The notes under the pieces were generated by a model. That model made no database searches. It saw only the letters and a program-made list of their open reading frames with translations, and was not told where the DNA came from. A stretch of DNA of 64,000 bases from Streptomyces sp. CHD11 (GTDB lineage: Bacteria; Actinomycetota; Actinomycetes; Streptomycetales; Streptomycetaceae), in NCBI RefSeq assembly GCF_018638295.1, contig NZ_JABTTS010000022.1, positions 1 to 64,000 of the forward strand, in the 5' to 3' direction. A program made the translations under genes and the position numbers. Below, one piece after another: positions 6,016-16,095 of the stretch (the stretch's first letter is position 1; every line of letters begins with the position of its first letter).

Positions 6016-8613
6016 TCAGATCACCGTTTCCTGGCTGCTGGGCGTGCCCACGCCGGTGCTCTGCGGGGTGTCGGCGTCAGAGTCCGTCTCCACGGGGATG
6101 GAGGGGGCTGTGCCGCTGGCGGAGTCGCTGGTGGAGGGCTCCCCCGGCGGCGTGGTCCCGGGGTCGCTGTCGCTCGGATCCGGTGAGGTCTCGGGCCCGC
6201 TCGGGTCCGGATCCGGGTCCGGGTCGGGATCCGGGCCGCTCGGGTCGGGGGACGCGGAAGTGGTGGGATCGGGCGGCGTCTTGGACGGCGACTTCGACGG
6301 AGATTTCGTCTGATCGCCCGGCTTCTTCGTACCGCTCGCGTCGTCCGACGGCTCGTCCGGCTCCCCCGCCGTCGGTGCCGGGTCGTCCGAGGTGCCCAGC
6401 GTGCCGTCCGCGCCCGGGTCGGTCGGCCGGCTGGTGGCGTCGCCGGTGTCGCCCTCGTCGTCCCCGGCCGCCGGGTCGGCACCCAGGCTGCCGTCGTCGA
6501 TGCCCTGGCTGGCGGACGGGTTGACGCCGACGTTCTCCGACGGCGTGCCGGCGTCGTTCTCGGAGGTGGCGCCGAGGGTGACCACCGTGCCCAGCACGGC
6601 CACCAGCAGCGCGCCCGCGCCGGCCGCGACCAGATTGCGCTTGGCCAGGCTCTTCAGCCCGCCCCCCGGCCCGGCCGGCAGCGCGGCCGGTGACGGCACC
6701 GTGCGGCTCATGACCAGGGAGGTCTCCGCGGGCGGCAGAAGCTCCGGGAACGCCGTGGGCACCCGCGGCGGTGAGGCCGACTCCTCGAACTGGGCGTCGG
6801 GCACCTCCTCCCCCGCGGTGGGCGCGATCGCCAGCGGGATGCCGGAGCGGTCGGCGACCAGGGCCAGGGCCCGGCGCCCGGCGACGGTGCCCCGCTTGTC
6901 GGCGAGGGCGCCGCGCAGCCCGATGGACGCCTCCAGTTCGGTGCGCGCCCGGTCGAGCTGTCCGGCGCACAGCGCGTGGATGCCGAGCTCGTGGTGGAAG
7001 TAGGCTTGTTCACCCACGTCGCCGGCGAGCCGGGCGGCCTCCGCGCCGGCCCGCAGCGCACATTCCCAGGCACTCCAGTGCAGCCCGGAGGCGAACGCCG
7101 GTGCGGCGGTCCGGGCGAGCTGCACGGCGGTGCTGGGCTCGCCCTCGCCGGTGGCCGAGGTGAGCGGCGACAGCACGGCGAGCGCGGCGAGCACCGCGTC
7201 GGCCTCGGCGCACACCCGTTCCGGGGTGACCGAGGGGTGCCCCGTCCACCAGGCGTAGTGCTGGGCGGCGGCGCGCACCTGGGCCTCGGCCTCGTCGGCG
7301 TACCCGGCGGCCTCCAGCTGGGCCGGCACCCCGGCGGCGAGCCGGAAGCGGGAGCCGGTCGGGGAGACCAGTCCGCAGGCGGCCAGCTCGCCGAGGGCGG
7401 CGTCGGCGTGGGTGTCGCCCACCAGGGCGGGCAGGTGTGCCTGATGGGGCACCTCGCCGCCGAGCGCGACGGCGAACCGCAGGGTGGCGCGGGCGGAGGT
7501 GCTGAGCCGGGAGGCGAGGAGCGGGGCGGGCGCGGCGGCCTCCCCCAGCGAGGGCAGCGGTACGTCATCGCTGTCGTCCGCGGCGGGGTCGTAGGGCGTC
7601 TCGTCGGGCCGTACGTCCTCGAAGACGCCGAACTCGTCGACGGCGCTGGTGCCGGCCCGCAGCCGGTCGCGCTGCCGCAGCAGGGCTCCGGCCTGGACGA
7701 AGCGCAGCGGCAGGCCCTCGGACTCGAACCACAGGTCGCCGGCCCAGTTCGACTCGTCCTCGGTGAGACCGCGGCCGACGGCGTGCTCGAGCAGGTCGAG
7801 GCCGGCCGCGCGGTCGAGACCCGGGAGGACGACCTCCTCCACACCGGCTTCGGCGGACGGCTCGGGCACGTCGGGGGCGACGCCGAACAGGAAGGCGCAC
7901 TCGGGGGTGGCCTCCAGGAGCGCGTCGAGGGCGGCGCCGCCGAGCTCGAGGTCGTCCAGGACGACCACGGCGCCGATGTCACGGACCCACTCGGTGAGTT
8001 CGTCCCGGTCGGGGCGGTGCAGGGGCGCGTCGTGGACGGCGTAGAACAGCTCGTACAGCAGGTCGTCGGCGGAGCGGCCCAGGCCGTTCAGCCGGACCAC
8101 ACCGTCGGGAGCGAGGTCCGCGCAGTCCTCGGCGACGATGTCGAGGAGCCGGGTGCGGCCGGAGCCGGGCGGGCCTGCGAGGCGTACGGAGCGGCCGCGG
8201 GCGAGCAGCCGGACCAGCTTCTCGCGCTCGTCCTGACGGGCCAGCAGCGGCAGCGTGGGCGGGGTGGGACCCGGCGGGACGGGCGGCCGGGCGGCCCGCT
8301 CGACCTCGGCCCGCTCGGCCTCGGTGAGCTTGGCGGGACGGGCCGGCCGCTCGGTGGGCGGGCAGTGCTCGATCTCGCCGCCGTCGACGGGGTTGACGGT
8401 CAGCAGGAAGTCGCCGGAGACCAGCTGCACCGTGCGGGCGAGCGCGGGCGCGTGCTGGCCGAAGTCGGAGGTGAGGTGTTCCCGTGCGGGACGCTGACGC
8501 GGGGCGTCGCTTCCGCGGGCCTCGTCCGCGCCCGGGCCGGGGGACTCCCATGACCGGGAGGTGTCCCCATCGTCGTGGCCGTACTCCTCGGGTCCCGGGT
8601 TGTTCGGGTCCAT
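6016..8613 (-). CDS. Large ATP-binding (STAND-like) protein with membrane anchor and acidic Pro/Ser/Asp tail
   Basis: 865 aa from the ATG at 8613. The start matches the conserved MDPNNPGPEEYG N-terminus and is preceded by a G-rich Shine-Dalgarno tract; an in-frame start at 8670 is an alternative. A P-loop GPPGSGRTRLLD lies near residues 147-158 and a Walker B VVVLDDLE near 216. A long helical, TPR-like middle (Ala/Leu repeats, YFHHELGIHALCAGQLDRARTEL) follows. One membrane helix lies near 662-683, followed by about 180 residues rich in Asp, Pro, Ser and Thr with DPDPDP runs. The layout suggests a cytoplasmic signalling NTPase with an external tail. Its partner is unknown; a STAS protein gene lies upstream on the same strand. 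Confidence 0.75.
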   Translation of the reverse strand: MDPNNPGPEEYGHDDGDTSRSWESPGPGADEARGSDAPRQRPAREHLTSDFGQHAPALARTVQLVSGDFLLTVNPVDGGEIEHCPPTERPARPAKLTEAERAEVERAARPPVPPGPTPPTLPLLARQDEREKLVRLLARGRSVRLAGPPGSGRTRLLDIVAEDCADLAPDGVVRLNGLGRSADDLLYELFYAVHDAPLHRPDRDELTEWVRDIGAVVVLDDLELGGAALDALLEATPECAFLFGVAPDVPEPSAEAGVEEVVLPGLDRAAGLDLLEHAVGRGLTEDESNWAGDLWFESEGLPLRFVQAGALLRQRDRLRAGTSAVDEFGVFEDVRPDETPYDPAADDSDDVPLPSLGEAAAPAPLLASRLSTSARATLRFAVALGGEVPHQAHLPALVGDTHADAALGELAACGLVSPTGSRFRLAAGVPAQLEAAGYADEAEAQVRAAAQHYAWWTGHPSVTPERVCAEADAVLAALAVLSPLTSATGEGEPSTAVQLARTAAPAFASGLHWSAWECALRAGAEAARLAGDVGEQAYFHHELGIHALCAGQLDRARTELEASIGLRGALADKRGTVAGRRALALVADRSGIPLAIAPTAGEEVPDAQFEESASPPRVPTAFPELLPPAETSLVMSRTVPSPAALPAGPGGGLKSLAKRNLVAAGAGALLVAVLGTVVTLGATSENDAGTPSENVGVNPSASQGIDDGSLGADPAAGDDEGDTGDATSRPTDPGADGTLGTSDDPAPTAGEPDEPSDDASGTKKPGDQTKSPSKSPSKTPPDPTTSASPDPSGPDPDPDPDPDPSGPETSPDPSDSDPGTTPPGEPSTSDSASGTAPSIPVETDSDADTPQSTGVGTPSSQETVI

Positions 8614-8898
8614 CGGTCCTAGCCCCCCAAAAGCGTCGTGGCTGAAGCCCTCCCCGGCCTCGCTGCACACCGCGCTGTCGCTTCTGGTCCGGGCCCGCTC
8701 GAGGGTTGCAAGGCAGCGGGCAGCCGAACCCTAAACCTTCGCTCAGTATCTACGACAGTCCGGGGTACCGGGCGGTCCGGGACATCACAGTCTCGTGAGG
8801 ATTGTGCGGGGGTCGTACGGTGCGGATGTGCGGGGCCCGGCCGGTCCACCGGACGCCGGCGCCGGTCCGCGGGCCGTCCGCCGGTGACGCGTACGGCC

Positions 8899-9222
8899 TC
8901 ACACACGGGGCAGCGTCTCCACCCCGATGCCCCCCTCGATCGCCAGGATCCGGTGCAGCCGGGTGGCCACCAACAGGCGCTGCATCTGCGGTGGTACGTC
9001 GCGCAGCACCAGGCGCCGGCCGCACCGGCCGGCCCGTCGGTGGGCTCCCATGATCACGCCGAGTCCGGTGGCGTCCCAGGAGTCCAGATCGGACAGGTCC
9101 AGCACCAGGTCGCCGACTCCGTCGTCGACGGCCGAGTGCAGGACCGTACGGGCGTCCGCCGCGCTGCGGACGTCGAGGCGGCCCCCGACGACCAGCTCGG
9201 CGTGGTCGCCCCTGATGTACAT
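8899..9222 (-). CDS. STAS domain protein (anti-sigma factor antagonist-like)
   Basis: 107 aa, a single STAS domain. The phosphorylation-loop region reads DLSDLDSWDATGLGVIMGAHRRA, with Thr where anti-anti-sigma factors carry the regulated Ser; the Ser three residues earlier could substitute. The C-terminal helix region RLHRILAIEGGIGV is typical. Such proteins bind HATPase-type anti-sigma kinases and release sigma factors. The ATG at 9222 follows GGGGAG. No cognate kinase lies next to it; the gene upstream of it on the same strand is the dehydrogenase, 157 bases away. Confidence 0.85.
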   Translation of the reverse strand: MYIRGDHAELVVGGRLDVRSAADARTVLHSAVDDGVGDLVLDLSDLDSWDATGLGVIMGAHRRAGRCGRRLVLRDVPPQMQRLLVATRLHRILAIEGGIGVETLPRV

Positions 9223-9379
9223 ATGCGCTCCCCGTGCTCCGTCTTGCTGCTCCGTGATGTCCTCAAAGGCCGGTGACGCAACCTCTGACGGCCCGGCGGC
9301 CGCCGGGGTTGCTGCCTGTAAGCGAACCGATACCGAATTCACCCCGGCGTGTGATGCGCTCCGGGGCGGGTGCGCGGTG

Positions 9380-10228
9380 TCAGTGCTCGTAGAAGCCCTG
9401 CCCGCTCTTGCGCCCGATGTCACCGGCATCAACCATCCGGCGCATCAGCTCGGGGGCGGCGAACTTCTCGTCCTGGGACTCGGTGTAGATGTTGTCGGTG
9501 GCGTGCAGCAGGATGTCGACACCGGTCAGGTCGGCGGTGGCCAGCGGCCCCATGGCGTGGCCGAAGCCCAGCTTGCAGGCCAGGTCGATGTCCTCGGCGC
9601 TCGCCACACCCGACTCGTAGAGCTTGGCGGCCTCGACGACGAGGGCGGCGATGAGGCGGGTGGTGACGAAGCCGGCGACGTCGCGGTTGACGACGATGCA
9701 GGTCTTGCCGACCGACTCGGCGAACTCCCGCGCCCTGGCGAGCGTCTCGTCACTGGTCTTGTAGCCGCGGACCAGCTCGCACAGCCGCATCATCGGCACC
9801 GGCGAGAAGAAGTGGGCCCCGACGACGCGCTCCGGGTGCTCCGTCGCGGCCGCGATCTTGGTGATCGGGATGGCGGAGGTGTTGGAGGCCAGTACGGTGT
9901 CCTCGCGCACGATTCTGTCGAGCGCCCGGAAGATCTCGTGCTTGACCTCGAGCTTCTCGAACACGGCCTCGACGACGACGTCCGCGTCCGCACAGGCGTC
10001 CAGGTCGGTGGTGGCGGTGATCCGGGCGAGGGCGGCCTCGGCGTCCCGCGCCTGGAGCTTCCCCTTGCCGACGAACCGGTCGTACGACGCCTTGATCCCG
10101 TCGGTGCCCCGCGCGAGCGCCGCGTCGGTGACATCGCGCAGGACGACGTCCCAGCCCGCCTGAGCGGAGACCTGGGCGATGCCGGACCCCATGAGACCGG
10201 CCCCGATGACGGCGAGCTTGCGTGCCAC
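9380..10228 (-). CDS. 3-hydroxybutyryl-CoA dehydrogenase
   Basis: 282 aa, the normal length for single-function HBD/FadB2 enzymes. The NAD-binding Rossmann motif VIGAGLMGSGIAQVSA is at the N-terminus. The catalytic His and its partner Glu are in the region EHPERVVGAHFFSPVPMMRLCELVRG, and the C-terminal dimerisation domain ends RKSGQGFYEH. It oxidises (S)-3-hydroxyacyl-CoA to 3-oxoacyl-CoA. The GTG at 10228 was chosen for the AGGGAG upstream and the fit to the family start (M/V)ARKLAVIGAG. It is divergent from the adenosyltransferase gene, sharing a 224-base intergenic region. Confidence 0.92.
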   Translation of the reverse strand: MARKLAVIGAGLMGSGIAQVSAQAGWDVVLRDVTDAALARGTDGIKASYDRFVGKGKLQARDAEAALARITATTDLDACADADVVVEAVFEKLEVKHEIFRALDRIVREDTVLASNTSAIPITKIAAATEHPERVVGAHFFSPVPMMRLCELVRGYKTSDETLARAREFAESVGKTCIVVNRDVAGFVTTRLIAALVVEAAKLYESGVASAEDIDLACKLGFGHAMGPLATADLTGVDILLHATDNIYTESQDEKFAAPELMRRMVDAGDIGRKSGQGFYEH

Positions 10229-10452
10229 TGTGCGACTCCCTGATACGCGCTGTCTTGTTCTCCAGAAGCGGACATTAGCGTTCGCGAGGCGCTGTGTGAC
10301 CGGTAAGTAACGCGCGTCACGTCTCACATGACGGACATCACACCGGCGGGGTCAGAAAGCGCTTCGTACGGCGCAGTTGAGCCCCGCACGCCCCACCGTG
10401 TCCCTGGCCACACGCGCACTGCGGACCTCCGTGACGTCACTAGGCTGACCCC

Positions 10453-11025
10453 ATGGTCAATCTGACGCGCATCTACACCCGGACCGGCGACAAGGGCACC
10501 ACCAACCTCGGTGACATGAGCCGGGTGCCCAAGACCGATCTGCGGATCTCCGCCTACGCCGACGCCAACGAGGCGAACGCGGTGATCGGCACGGCGATCG
10601 CCCTGGGCGGTCTGGAGGAAGAGGTCGTCGAGGTCCTCACCCGTGTGCAGAACGACCTGTTCGACGTGGGCGCGGACCTGTCGACGCCGGTGACGGAGGA
10701 CCCGAAGTACCCGCCGCTGCGGGTCGAGCAGTTCTACGTCGACCGGCTGGAGGCGGACTGCGACCGGTTCAACGAGCGGGTGGGGAAGCTGCGCTCCTTC
10801 ATCCTGCCCGGCGGCACCACGGGCGCCGCCCTGCTCCACCAGGCCTGCACGGTCGTCCGCCGGGCCGAGCGCTCCACCTGGACGGCGCTCGAGGCGCACG
10901 GCGAGACCATGAACCCGCTCACCGCCACCTACCTGAACCGGCTCTCCGACCTGCTGTTCATCCTGGCCCGCATCGCCAACAAGGAGACCGGGGACGTGCT
11001 GTGGGTGCCGGGCGGGGAGCGCTGA
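10453..11025 (+). CDS. Corrinoid adenosyltransferase, PduO type
   Basis: 190 aa. The ATP-binding N-terminal motif TRTGDKGTTNLGDMSRVPK and the downstream LRISAYADANEANAVIG helix are diagnostic of PduO-type ATRs. The second hallmark, LLHQACTVVRRAERSTW, is intact. The enzyme transfers the adenosyl group of ATP to cob(I)alamin to make coenzyme B12. The gene is monocistronic here. No cobalamin riboswitch is recognisable in the short leader. Confidence 0.93.
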   Translation: MVNLTRIYTRTGDKGTTNLGDMSRVPKTDLRISAYADANEANAVIGTAIALGGLEEEVVEVLTRVQNDLFDVGADLSTPVTEDPKYPPLRVEQFYVDRLEADCDRFNERVGKLRSFILPGGTTGAALLHQACTVVRRAERSTWTALEAHGETMNPLTATYLNRLSDLLFILARIANKETGDVLWVPGGER

Positions 11026-11475
11026 GCCCTGCCGGGGCTCCACCGGGCCGCCGCGCGCGGCCCGGCAGAGGTCCGGCAGAAGACCGGCAGAAGACCGGCA
11101 GAGGCCCGACGCGGCCTTCGCGCCGCCGGCACCCATCGTCACCACGCCCACCGTGGCGGGCGTGACCGCCGGGACCGCACCGGCATCCGCCACCGGCCGA
11201 TGACCGCCGTCGGCTCCGGTCCTCCCCCGGTCACCCGGCTCGCGGCCGGAATCGCCGTCGCCGCCGTCCTCCGAGGCGCCGGTCATCCCGGCCGGCGGCC
11301 ACCGGGAGAGCCCGCCCGGCCCGCGCCGCCGGCCCGACCGGGCCCCGCCCTTCTGCCCCGGCCACACCGCCGGGCCGCGCCGCCCTCCCGCCGTCCACTT
11401 CTCCGGCGGACAGCCACGGTTCCGGGCCGGTCGCCGGCAGGCCCGCTCCCGCGCGGACGCTCCCGGCCGCCGACG
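11026..11475. other. Gene-free region with short direct repeats
   Basis: No convincing gene in about 450 bases. At 11061-11107 the unit CCGGCAGAAGA occurs twice in tandem, flanked by two degenerate copies (CCCGGCAGAGG). The rest is extremely G+C rich, low-complexity sequence. Open frames on both strands here have no recognisable features. Confidence 0.5.
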
Positions 11476-12057
11476 TCACCGGCCCGCACGCTCCCGGTCC
11501 GCGCCCCCGGCCTCCACGGCTCCCGCGGGGGCCTTCTTCGGCCAGATCCAGTAGGCCAGGGCCACCAGTCCGTGGATTCCGGCGATCCGCCATGCGGTGA
11601 GGCGCCAGTCCTCCAGGGACGTGACGCGGCCCGGGTCGCCGACGTACCAGACGGCGAGCTGGAGCAGCGCGGTCGCGACGGCGGCGCCGGCCAGGGTGCC
11701 CAGCCAGAGCCTGGTCTCGTGCCGGGCGCGGGCCGTGCCGTAGCGGGGCGGGCCGAGCAACTTCGGCGCCCCGCCCAGGCGGTGCGCCGCGTGGCCGTCG
11801 AGCCACTTCACGGTGCGGTGACCGTGGCCCGCGGTGTAGCCGATGTAGAGGGCGGCCAGACCGTGCGTCCAGTCCGGTTGCGCGCCGTTCTTCAGGTCCA
11901 GCGCGGTGGCGACCAGCAGGACGACCTCCAGCACCGGCTCGCACAGCAGCAGCGCCAGGCCGGTACGCGGCATCTTCAACAGGTAGCGGAAGGCCAGTCC
12001 GGCGGCCAGCAGCACCCAGAAGCCGATCTCGCAGGCGACGATCAAGGCGACGATCAC
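11476..12057 (-). CDS. Integral membrane protein, function unknown
   Basis: 193 aa. Hydrophobic segments near residues 3-25, 32-52, 113-135 and 152-170 separate a soluble loop rich in His and Arg (GYTAGHGHRTVKWLDGHAAHRLGG). It resembles conserved Streptomyces membrane proteins of unknown function located near chiS. The GTG at 12057 follows GAGGAG at good spacing. It is divergent from the chiS kinase gene. Confidence 0.75.
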   Translation of the reverse strand: MIVALIVACEIGFWVLLAAGLAFRYLLKMPRTGLALLLCEPVLEVVLLVATALDLKNGAQPDWTHGLAALYIGYTAGHGHRTVKWLDGHAAHRLGGAPKLLGPPRYGTARARHETRLWLGTLAGAAVATALLQLAVWYVGDPGRVTSLEDWRLTAWRIAGIHGLVALAYWIWPKKAPAGAVEAGGADRERAGR

Positions 12058-12209
12058 GGTTCACTCCTCTCGGTCACCCTCCCAGGCTCCCGTCCGGTAC
12101 GTCCCGTTGCGTCGTCGCCGCCGATGAACTCCCGGTACATCGAAAGTCGCAGTCCAGGACCCTTCCCGGGGACCGGGCGCCGGGTGCGCGCACCGTGTTG
12201 GATGGAGCC

Positions 12210-13400
12210 ATGGCCCTGCGACCGCCCCGCCCTCCCCGCTTCGACCTGTGGGTCGCGCTCGCCGGACTCGGCGGCGGGCTGCTGCTGTGGGGGTTCGGGC
12301 TGGGCGTGCGGCCGGGCGACGATCCGGTCGTGCTCTTCGGGGGACGGTGGCCGCTGCTGGTGCCGCTGGCCGTGATCGCCGGCTGCGAGCTGCTGCGCCG
12401 CACCGCACCGCGCACCGCCCTGGCGGTCGGCACGCTGGCACTGATCGCGGACACCATGACCCGGGGCAGCATCGCCACGATCGTGATGTACACCGATCTC
12501 ATGTACGCCGCCGTCCTGTACGGCACGCCCGCCACGGCCCGCCGGCTGCCGTGGGTCACCGGCATGCTGACGGTCGCGGCGACCCTGGTGCCCTATGCCG
12601 TGTGGCGGGTCCCCGAGGCGCTGCTGACCGGTCTCGTGGTGGGCGCGGTGACGTTCGCGCCCGCGTCGACGGGCCTCATCGTGCGCAGCCACCGCGACGC
12701 GGCCGACTCGGCCCGGCTGCGCGCCGGACAGACCGCGCTGCTCGCGGAGATGGACCGCACCCAGGCGGTGGTCGCGGAACGCGCGCGGATGGCCCGCGAA
12801 CTGCACGACATGGTCGCCAACCACCTCTCCGCGATCGCCATCCACTCCACGGCCGCGCTCTCCCTCGACGACCCCGGGACCTCCCGTGAGGCGCTCGGTG
12901 TGATCCGGGAGAACAGCGTGCAGGGACTGTCCGAGATGCGACGGCTGATCGGCATCCTGCGCGACGGGGAGGACGACCGGGAACCGGCGGCGACCCCCAC
13001 CCTGGACAGTCTCGGCACCCTGGTCGAGGGCGCGCGTGCCAACGGTCTCGACATCACCCTCGACGCCGTCCACGGCGAGGTCCCCGCACCGGTCGAGCTC
13101 GCCGCATACCGGATCGTCCAGGAGTCCCTGACGAACGCGCTCAAGCATGCCGCGCCGGGGACGGTCACCGTCCGCCTGCGCCGTCCGGCCGACAGGCTCG
13201 ACATCCGGGTGAGCAGCCCCTACGGCGGCCGGGACGCCCCGCGCGCGCCGGGTTCGGGGGCCGGGCTCATCGGCATGCGGGAGCGGGCCGCCCTGCTGGA
13301 CGGCACGTTCGAGGCGGGGCCGGAGCACCGCCCGGAGGGCACCTCGTGGGTGGTGCGCGCCACCCTCCCCGTCACCGACATCGCGCCAGGAGACAGCTGA
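12210..13400 (+). CDS. chiS: Sensor histidine kinase, ChiS-like
   Basis: 396 aa from the ATG at 12210 (an in-frame GTG at 12195 is an alternative). Four to five membrane helices fill residues 10-155. The dimerisation/H-box is MARELHDMVANHLSAIA (HisKA_3), and the ATPase domain has AYRIVQESLTNALKHA (N box) and GSGAGLIGMRERAALLDG (G boxes). It overlaps the response regulator by one base (TGATG), and chiC follows. In S. coelicolor the equivalent pair ChiS/ChiR controls the chitinase chiC, so the name rests on gene order and family. The input signal is presumably chitin-derived. Confidence 0.85.
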   Translation: MALRPPRPPRFDLWVALAGLGGGLLLWGFGLGVRPGDDPVVLFGGRWPLLVPLAVIAGCELLRRTAPRTALAVGTLALIADTMTRGSIATIVMYTDLMYAAVLYGTPATARRLPWVTGMLTVAATLVPYAVWRVPEALLTGLVVGAVTFAPASTGLIVRSHRDAADSARLRAGQTALLAEMDRTQAVVAERARMARELHDMVANHLSAIAIHSTAALSLDDPGTSREALGVIRENSVQGLSEMRRLIGILRDGEDDREPAATPTLDSLGTLVEGARANGLDITLDAVHGEVPAPVELAAYRIVQESLTNALKHAAPGTVTVRLRRPADRLDIRVSSPYGGRDAPRAPGSGAGLIGMRERAALLDGTFEAGPEHRPEGTSWVVRATLPVTDIAPGDS

Positions 13401-14041
13401 TGATCCGCGTCCTGATCGCCGAGGACCAGTCCGCCGTCCGCGCGGGGCTGGTCCTGATCCTGCGCAGCGCGCCCGACATCGAGGTGGTCGGCGAGGCGGG
13501 CGACGGGGAGCGGGCGGTGGAGCTCGCCCGTGAACTCCGTCCCGACCTGGTGCTGATGGACGTACAGATGCCGCGGCTCGACGGGGTGTCGGCGACCCGG
13601 CAGGTGGTCGGCGAGGGGCTCGCCGATGTGCTGGTGCTGACCACGTTCGACCTCGACGCGTACGTGTTCGGGGCGCTGCGGGCCGGTGCGGCCGGGTTCC
13701 TGCTGAAGAACACGGAGGCGGCGGACCTCATCACGGCGGTGCGCACGGTGGCGGCCGGCGAGGGCATCGTCGCCCCGGCCGTCACCCGGCGGCTGATCGC
13801 CGAGTTCGCCGCGAAACCCGCCCGGCCGGTGCCGGCCGACGCCGCGGTGCTGGACTCCCTCACGCGGCGCGAGCGCGAGGTGCTGTCATGTCTGGGCGAG
13901 GGGCTGTCCAACGCGGGCATCGCGGACCGGCTCGGCATGGCCGAGGCGACGGTGAAGACACACGTCAGCCGGCTGCTGGGGAAGCTGGAGCTGCGCAGCC
14001 GGGTACAAGCGGCCGTTCTCGCTCAGGAGTTGGGGATCTAA
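13400..14041 (+). CDS. chiR: LuxR/NarL-family response regulator, ChiR-like
   Basis: 213 aa. The receiver domain has the acidic pair in IAEDQSAVRAG, the phosphoacceptor Asp in PDLVLMDVQMPRLDG (about residue 54), the switch Thr in VLTTFD and Lys in FLLKNT. The C-terminal HTH reads LTRREREVLSCLGEGLSN and AEATVKTHVSRLLGKLELRSR. It is translationally coupled to the kinase and lies 137 bases upstream of the chitinase start. By analogy with S. coelicolor it should activate chiC. Confidence 0.88.
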   Translation: MIRVLIAEDQSAVRAGLVLILRSAPDIEVVGEAGDGERAVELARELRPDLVLMDVQMPRLDGVSATRQVVGEGLADVLVLTTFDLDAYVFGALRAGAAGFLLKNTEAADLITAVRTVAAGEGIVAPAVTRRLIAEFAAKPARPVPADAAVLDSLTRREREVLSCLGEGLSNAGIADRLGMAEATVKTHVSRLLGKLELRSRVQAAVLAQELGI

Positions 14042-14070
14042 GGGGTTTCCGGGGCGAACTTCGAGGACAG

Positions 14071-14112
14071 TGGTCCAGACCTATTGACCCGTGGTCCAGA
14101 CCTTTCTATTCT
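14071..14112 (+). promoter_or_regulatory. Chitinase promoter with two 12-bp direct repeats
   Basis: TGGTCCAGACCT occurs at 14071-14082 and again at 14092-14103, centre to centre 21 bases. They flank a -35-like TTGACC at 14084-14089, and TATTCT at 14107-14112 is a -10 with a 17-base spacer. Paired 12-bp direct repeats of this type overlapping the -35 are the established control element of Streptomyces chitinase genes (chitin induction, glucose repression). The repeats also resemble half of DasR sites. Confidence 0.88.
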
Positions 14113-14178
14113 CGCGGCACCGCGGATGTGATGGCTCAGTCACATCCACAACGGCTTCTCCCCATAAGGAGGCGCAGC

Positions 14179-16002
<1,824 letters not shown>

Positions 16003-16038
16003 CCGAAGGAAGGACACGGCCCCAGGGCCACAGCCACA

Positions 16039-16074
16039 GGACCGCCCCCGGACGCCGCCGTCCGGGGGCGGTCC
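16039..16074. terminator. Bidirectional terminator between chiC and dacB-like gene
   Basis: A perfect 16-bp stem (16039-16054 with 16059-16074) around a CCGC loop, 36 bases after the chiC stop and 21 bases after the stop of the convergent gene. Confidence 0.88.
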
Positions 16075-16095
16075 CGCGTTCGGCGGACCCGGGAA

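Noticed and set aside
10229-10452. Cobalamin riboswitch before the adenosyltransferase
   Set aside because: The leader is too short and no B12-box-like sequence is visible.
14071-14103. A full DasR (dre) palindrome
   Set aside because: The repeats are direct, TGGTCCAGACCT, and do not form the 16-bp dre palindrome with both arms; recorded as chitinase direct repeats instead.
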